DNA of 64,000 bases, taken from contig CAIVQH010000010.1 in NCBI GenBank assembly GCA_903907995.1, positions 1-64,000 of the forward strand, given 5' to 3'. The stretch comes from an uncultured Verrucomicrobiota bacterium. Lineage in GTDB: Bacteria > Verrucomicrobiota > Verrucomicrobiia > Limisphaerales > UBA9464. The notes under the pieces were generated by a model. It did no database searches. It was not told where the DNA came from and saw only the letters and a list, made by a program, of their open reading frames with translations. A program made the translations under genes and the position numbers. Within the stretch, counting starts at the first letter, position 1; the number at the start of each line of letters is the position of its first letter. Shown piece by piece: positions 60,718-64,000 of the stretch.

Positions 60718-61662
60718 ATGCTGCGTTGGCTGATTTTCTGGACCCTTTGCGCGGGACTCGTGCGGGCGGAGGACGTGCGTTTGCCGAATCCGCTGCTGCC
60801 GCACGGGGCGGACCCTTCGGTCGTCTTTCACCGGGGCGAGTTTCTGCTCATCCAGTCGGAGCAGGCCCGCGATTTCGTGCTGCGCCGGGCGACGAATGTC
60901 GCCGGTCTGGCCACCGCGCCGAAGGTATCCATCGCGCCGCCGCTGTGCTGCAACGTGTGGGCACCCGAACTCGTCTGGTTGCGCGGGCGCTGGTGGATCT
61001 ATTACGCCAAGGACGACGGCACCAACGCGAACCACCGGATGTACGCCATGGAGAGTGTTGGCGAAGATCCCGCCGGTCCTTACGTGGAGCGTGGCAAGCT
61101 GGCCGATGCCAGCAACGACCTGTGGGCGATTGACGGGGCGCCGTTCGAGTTCGGCGAGAAGCTCTACTTTGTGTGGTCGGGTTGGCCGGTGAACCACGAC
61201 GGCCAGCAGAATCTCTACCTCGCGCCTATGAGCGATCCGGCGATGATTTCCGGTCCGCGCGTGCTCCTGTCCCAGCCGGATCAGCCGTGGGAACGCCACG
61301 GGCTGCCGTTGCAGGAGGGGCCGGAACCGCTCCCCCGCGATGGCCACCTGTTCATTGTGTATTCCGCGAGCGGCAGCTGGACCGATGATTATTGCCTCGG
61401 CCTGCTCACCTTCAAGGGCGGCGATCCCCTCGATCCGAAACAGTGGGTGAAGTCGCCGCAACCGGTGTTCGCCAAGGCCAACGGCACGTTCGGTCCCGGC
61501 CATAACTCCATGGTGCAGGACGCCACCGGTTCCTGGTGGAATGTGTATCACGCCATCGATGAAGCCGGCGGCGGCTGGAAGCTTCGGAGCATCCGCGCGC
61601 AACCCTTCACCTGGGATGCCCAAAGCGCACCGGTGTTCGGGATACCTCGGGCACGCGACTGA
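60718..61662 (+). CDS. Secreted GH43-like five-bladed propeller glycoside hydrolase
   Basis: 314 residues from ATG 60718 (MLRWLIFWTL), with a signal peptide ending VRAED. Propeller features are HGADPSVVFHRGEFLL with a catalytic-like Asp near residue 36, CCNVWAPELVWLRGRWWIYY near 80, WAIDGAPFEFGEKLYFVWSG near 140, and LQEGPEPLPRDGHLFIVYSA near 195. These are the landmarks of GH43/GH62-type enzymes (Asp-Asp-Glu triad). The substrate is probably a plant-type arabinan or xylan, inferred from family only. It starts 121 bp after the FAD gene. Confidence 0.8.
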   Translation: MLRWLIFWTLCAGLVRAEDVRLPNPLLPHGADPSVVFHRGEFLLIQSEQARDFVLRRATNVAGLATAPKVSIAPPLCCNVWAPELVWLRGRWWIYYAKDDGTNANHRMYAMESVGEDPAGPYVERGKLADASNDLWAIDGAPFEFGEKLYFVWSGWPVNHDGQQNLYLAPMSDPAMISGPRVLLSQPDQPWERHGLPLQEGPEPLPRDGHLFIVYSASGSWTDDYCLGLLTFKGGDPLDPKQWVKSPQPVFAKANGTFGPGHNSMVQDATGSWWNVYHAIDEAGGGWKLRSIRAQPFTWDAQSAPVFGIPRARD

Positions 61663-61706
61663 AACTCGGTGGTCATCGGCAGGGCTGAAAGCCTGGCCGA
61701 GCGGTG

Positions 61707-61879
61707 CCTGGGGTGGAGCGAGCGTCGCGAGCGCAGCCCCAGGTTGTGTGAGCAACGAGGTCGAGCGCTGTAAGCGCGTTCCCAAAGGGCCGATTGCGTT
61801 GGGACGGGCCTTCAGCCCTCGGGTCGATCGGGAGAGCATATCCCTGGGGCTGCGCTCACGGTGTTCGCTCCACCCCAGG
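61707..61879. repeat. Large inverted repeat of CCTGGGG-ended hairpins
   Basis: CCTGGGGTGGAGCGAGCGTC (61707-61726, to 61743) and the inverted second copy (61843-61879) are almost identical in complement. Each is itself palindromic (CCTGGGG ... CCCCAGG). They bracket a 100-bp spacer in the 446-bp gene-free region 61663-62108, which otherwise has no gene I can support. A short interspersed (REP/REPIN-like) element is likely. Confidence 0.75.
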
Positions 61880-62108
61880 CATTACTCGGGCGCGCTTTCA
61901 GCGCTTCGGCGGACAGTCGGGTGGGAGTCGCGGTCCGCGCTTGTAGCTGGGTTTTGGCGTGGAAGCGTTGGCCAATGGTTCCAAGCCGGGAACGGGGCGA
62001 AACCGCGTCGCGCTCAAACTGGATGGGTGAATTTCGTCCCAATCTTTTATGCTTCGGGCCTGAATTTTGGCTTCGGCAGGCGGTCCATCTGCGGTCACTA
62101 TCACTCCG

Positions 62109-64000
62109 ATGCCCCGTCCCCGTTCAGCGGGATTCCGGACCGGCCAGCCGTCGCGCCTTGCGGCAGTGGCCGGCCTGCTGTTTTCCGCGTGGCCGGTCCT
62201 GGCCGGCGGATCGCTGCAGGTGCTGCCCGCGACGATTGAACTGCGCGGGGCGGACGACGCTCATGGGCTCTTGGCGAGCCTGGCCAGTTCGGATCACTCG
62301 GAAGACGTCACTCGGAGGAGCACCTATCTTTCCACCGACGCGAAGATCCTCACCGTGGACACCAACGGGGTGGTGCGACCGGTCAGTGATGGTGCGGCCG
62401 CCGTGCTGACGATGTACGCCGGCGAGACCAACCGCGTCGCCGTGACGGTGCGCGACGCCCAGACGCAGTTCACGCCGTCGTTCCGGCAGGACATCGAGCC
62501 GTTGCTCACCCGGGCCGGCTGCAACATGGGGGCCTGCCACGGCAAGCTTGCCGGGCAAAACGGTTTCAAACTTTCGCTGCGCGGTTACGCGCCGGAACTG
62601 GATTTCGGCTGGCTTACCGACGACGTCGGCGCCCGGCGCATCAACCCGGCCGTGCCGGAGGAGTCGTTGCTCGTCACCAAGCCGCTCGGGACCATTCCGC
62701 ATGAGGGCAAAGTTCGTTTCGCCGAAGGCTCACGCTATCACCGCACGCTCGTGGAGTGGATTGCTGCCCGCGCGCCTGGCCCGCAGGCCGCCGATGCGGA
62801 GGCCGACGCCTCCAAACTGGAGATCCTGCCGGGCGACCGGACGCTTCGTCCCGGCGACACCCAGCAACTGCTCGCCCGGGCGCAATGGCCCGACGGACAC
62901 ACCCGCGACGTCACCTGGCTGGCGCAGTTTTTCTCCAACGACGAGACAACAGTGACAGTCACGCCTGATGGTCTGGTGAAGGCCATCCGTCCCGGTGCGA
63001 CTTCGGTGCGGGCGCATTTCCAGGGGCAGGTCGAGGTTGTCCGAATCACGATTCCGGCCACCAATGTCATCGAGGACTGGAAGTTCGCCCGCGGCCAGAA
63101 CGCGGTGGATGAACCGGTCTTCGCCCGTCTCAAAGCCCTGCGCATCCCGCCGTCGCCACGCTGCGACGATGCCACCTTCCTGCGCCGCGCGATGCTGGAC
63201 ACGCTCGGCACGCTGCCGACTTCGGACGAGGTCCGTGACTTCCTCGGGAATCCGGCCAAGGACAAGCGCGCGAAGCTGGTCGAGGCGCTGTTGCAGCGGC
63301 CGGAGTTCGCGGACTACTGGACGCTCCAGCTCGCCGACCTGTTCCAGAACCGCAAGGAGCGCGACCACGATGTGCGCGGCGCGAAGAACGTCCGCGCCTT
63401 CCACAGCTGGTTGCACGACCAGGTCGCGGCGAACCGTCCGTGGGATGCGCTGGTGCGCGATGTGCTCACGGCGAGCGGCAATTCGGTGAGCACGCCGCAG
63501 ATCGGCTACTACACCTATCTGGTCGGCGAGAAGAACCCGACCGAGAGCGAGGTCACCGATGCGGTGGCGCAGGCTTTCCTCGGCACGCGCATCGGCTGCG
63601 CCCGTTGCCACAATCATCCGCTCGAAAAATATACGCAGGATGACTTCTACCACTTCGCCGCGTTCTTCGACCGGCTGACCCTCGACCGCAAGGAACCTGC
63701 GGCTGGCGCGACGACACTGTTCGCGGTCAGCCACGACGAGCACGAGCGACAGCAGCGGCTCGATGAGTCGGAGAAGAAGTTGAAGGACGCCGAAGCGAAG
63801 CTGCTGCAAGCCGAGGCCAAGGACACCGAGGCGGCCACGAAGGAATTTGCCGACCGCAAACACGAATATGCGGACCGGAAGCGCGAGCTGACCGAGGCAC
63901 AGGCTCGTCAGCCGCATGCGTGGCAGCCACGCACGCATCGCGATGTGGAGGCACGTCCGCTCGACCGTCACGCGATGGACTTTTCCGGCGGGGCCGATCC
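62109..64000 (+). CDS. DUF1549-type cytochrome/Ig protein (partial, cut by window edge)
   Basis: The frame is open from ATG 62109 to the window edge (630 codons). The N-terminus has a signal helix (LAAVAGLLFSAWPVLAGG), a heme-like motif GCNMGACHGKLAG near residue 141, a BIG2-like Ig domain (SNDETTVTVTPDGLVKAIRP, near 280), and DUF1549 landmarks: KALRIPPSPRCDDATFLRRA near 340, LADLFQNRKERD near 410, IGCARCHNHPLEKYTQDDFY near 500. A charged coiled coil lies at about 545-600. It is related to the DUF1553 protein at 11453-14647 but with a different N-terminal plan. The C-terminal DUF1553 part is presumably beyond the edge. Confidence 0.85.
   Translation, partial: MPRPRSAGFRTGQPSRLAAVAGLLFSAWPVLAGGSLQVLPATIELRGADDAHGLLASLASSDHSEDVTRRSTYLSTDAKILTVDTNGVVRPVSDGAAAVLTMYAGETNRVAVTVRDAQTQFTPSFRQDIEPLLTRAGCNMGACHGKLAGQNGFKLSLRGYAPELDFGWLTDDVGARRINPAVPEESLLVTKPLGTIPHEGKVRFAEGSRYHRTLVEWIAARAPGPQAADAEADASKLEILPGDRTLRPGDTQQLLARAQWPDGHTRDVTWLAQFFSNDETTVTVTPDGLVKAIRPGATSVRAHFQGQVEVVRITIPATNVIEDWKFARGQNAVDEPVFARLKALRIPPSPRCDDATFLRRAMLDTLGTLPTSDEVRDFLGNPAKDKRAKLVEALLQRPEFADYWTLQLADLFQNRKERDHDVRGAKNVRAFHSWLHDQVAANRPWDALVRDVLTASGNSVSTPQIGYYTYLVGEKNPTESEVTDAVAQAFLGTRIGCARCHNHPLEKYTQDDFYHFAAFFDRLTLDRKEPAAGATTLFAVSHDEHERQQRLDESEKKLKDAEAKLLQAEAKDTEAATKEFADRKHEYADRKRELTEAQARQPHAWQPRTHRDVEARPLDRHAMDFSGGAD

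Noticed and set aside
62730-63971. 413-aa minus-strand frame opposite the right-edge DUF1549 gene
   Set aside because: The plus strand encodes a clear DUF1549 protein; the antisense product lacks recognisable features.
1-64000. CRISPR arrays, rRNA operons, intact tRNAs and replication origin
   Set aside because: Looked for regularly spaced direct repeats, rRNA landmarks, complete cloverleafs and DnaA-box clusters; none seen beyond the tRNA 3' fragment at 1464-1491.

Overview
The window is GC-rich, densely coded bacterial DNA, most probably from Verrucomicrobiota (Pedosphaera/Limisphaerales-like; inferred from gene content, not from a marker tree). The pointers are secreted planctomycete/verrucomicrobial families (DUF1501, DUF1549/DUF1553, DUF1552, DUF1592), stand-alone pseudopilin-like proteins, a PEP-CTERM protein, a sigma factor with a membrane-spanning tail, and secreted proteins ending in an F/Y-Y/F-R-L/V motif.

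Left edge (1-1.5 kb): a scar of mobile DNA. It holds an ISL3-like transposase tail, a 5'-truncated phage-type kinase fragment, a 3'-truncated tyrosine integrase, and 28 bp matching the 3' end of a tRNA (att-like). Then come DUF4256, tatD and sufE. 3.7-9.2 kb is a minus-strand NfeD-flotillin locus with a partly decayed tandem duplication of small membrane genes (DUF2500, a 143-aa protein, PLDc_N). 9.5-14.6 kb is a DUF1553/unknown/DUF1501 operon, followed by a methyltransferase.

15.7-24.4 kb is a complete high-affinity potassium system: a 27-aa leader protein, kdpF, A, B, C, two tiny membrane ORFs, kdpD and kdpE. KdpA carries an unusual insertion of three ~20-residue repeats. After it come a tailed sigma factor with a partner gene, a protein with a histone-H1-like tail, an O-antigen-ligase-like/TPR protein and trigger factor with a clear terminator.

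31-48.7 kb mixes secreted catabolic-type proteins (hydrolase-like, PQQ propeller), a ROK protein facing an SSS symporter, a DUF1592/unknown/DUF1552 cluster, a large secreted Ig/InlB-type protein, a tandem universal stress protein, a four-TM protein and a P1B-type metal ATPase with a TPC motif.

49-54 kb: pgl, nested palindromic repeats, then a clear cobalamin riboswitch whose downstream genes are not known B12 genes. They are a PEP-CTERM surface protein, a Cys-rich CWC/DUF5522 module fused in frame to a secreted beta-rich domain, and a pseudopilin-like protein. This is the best candidate for an undescribed system in the window. The right end holds polX, a second pseudopilin-like protein, an EF-hand lipoprotein, a cupin, an FAD oxidoreductase, a GH43-like propeller and a partial DUF1549 cytochrome-type protein cut by the window edge. 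Several families of intergenic palindromes are scattered throughout. No rRNA, intact tRNA or CRISPR array was seen.
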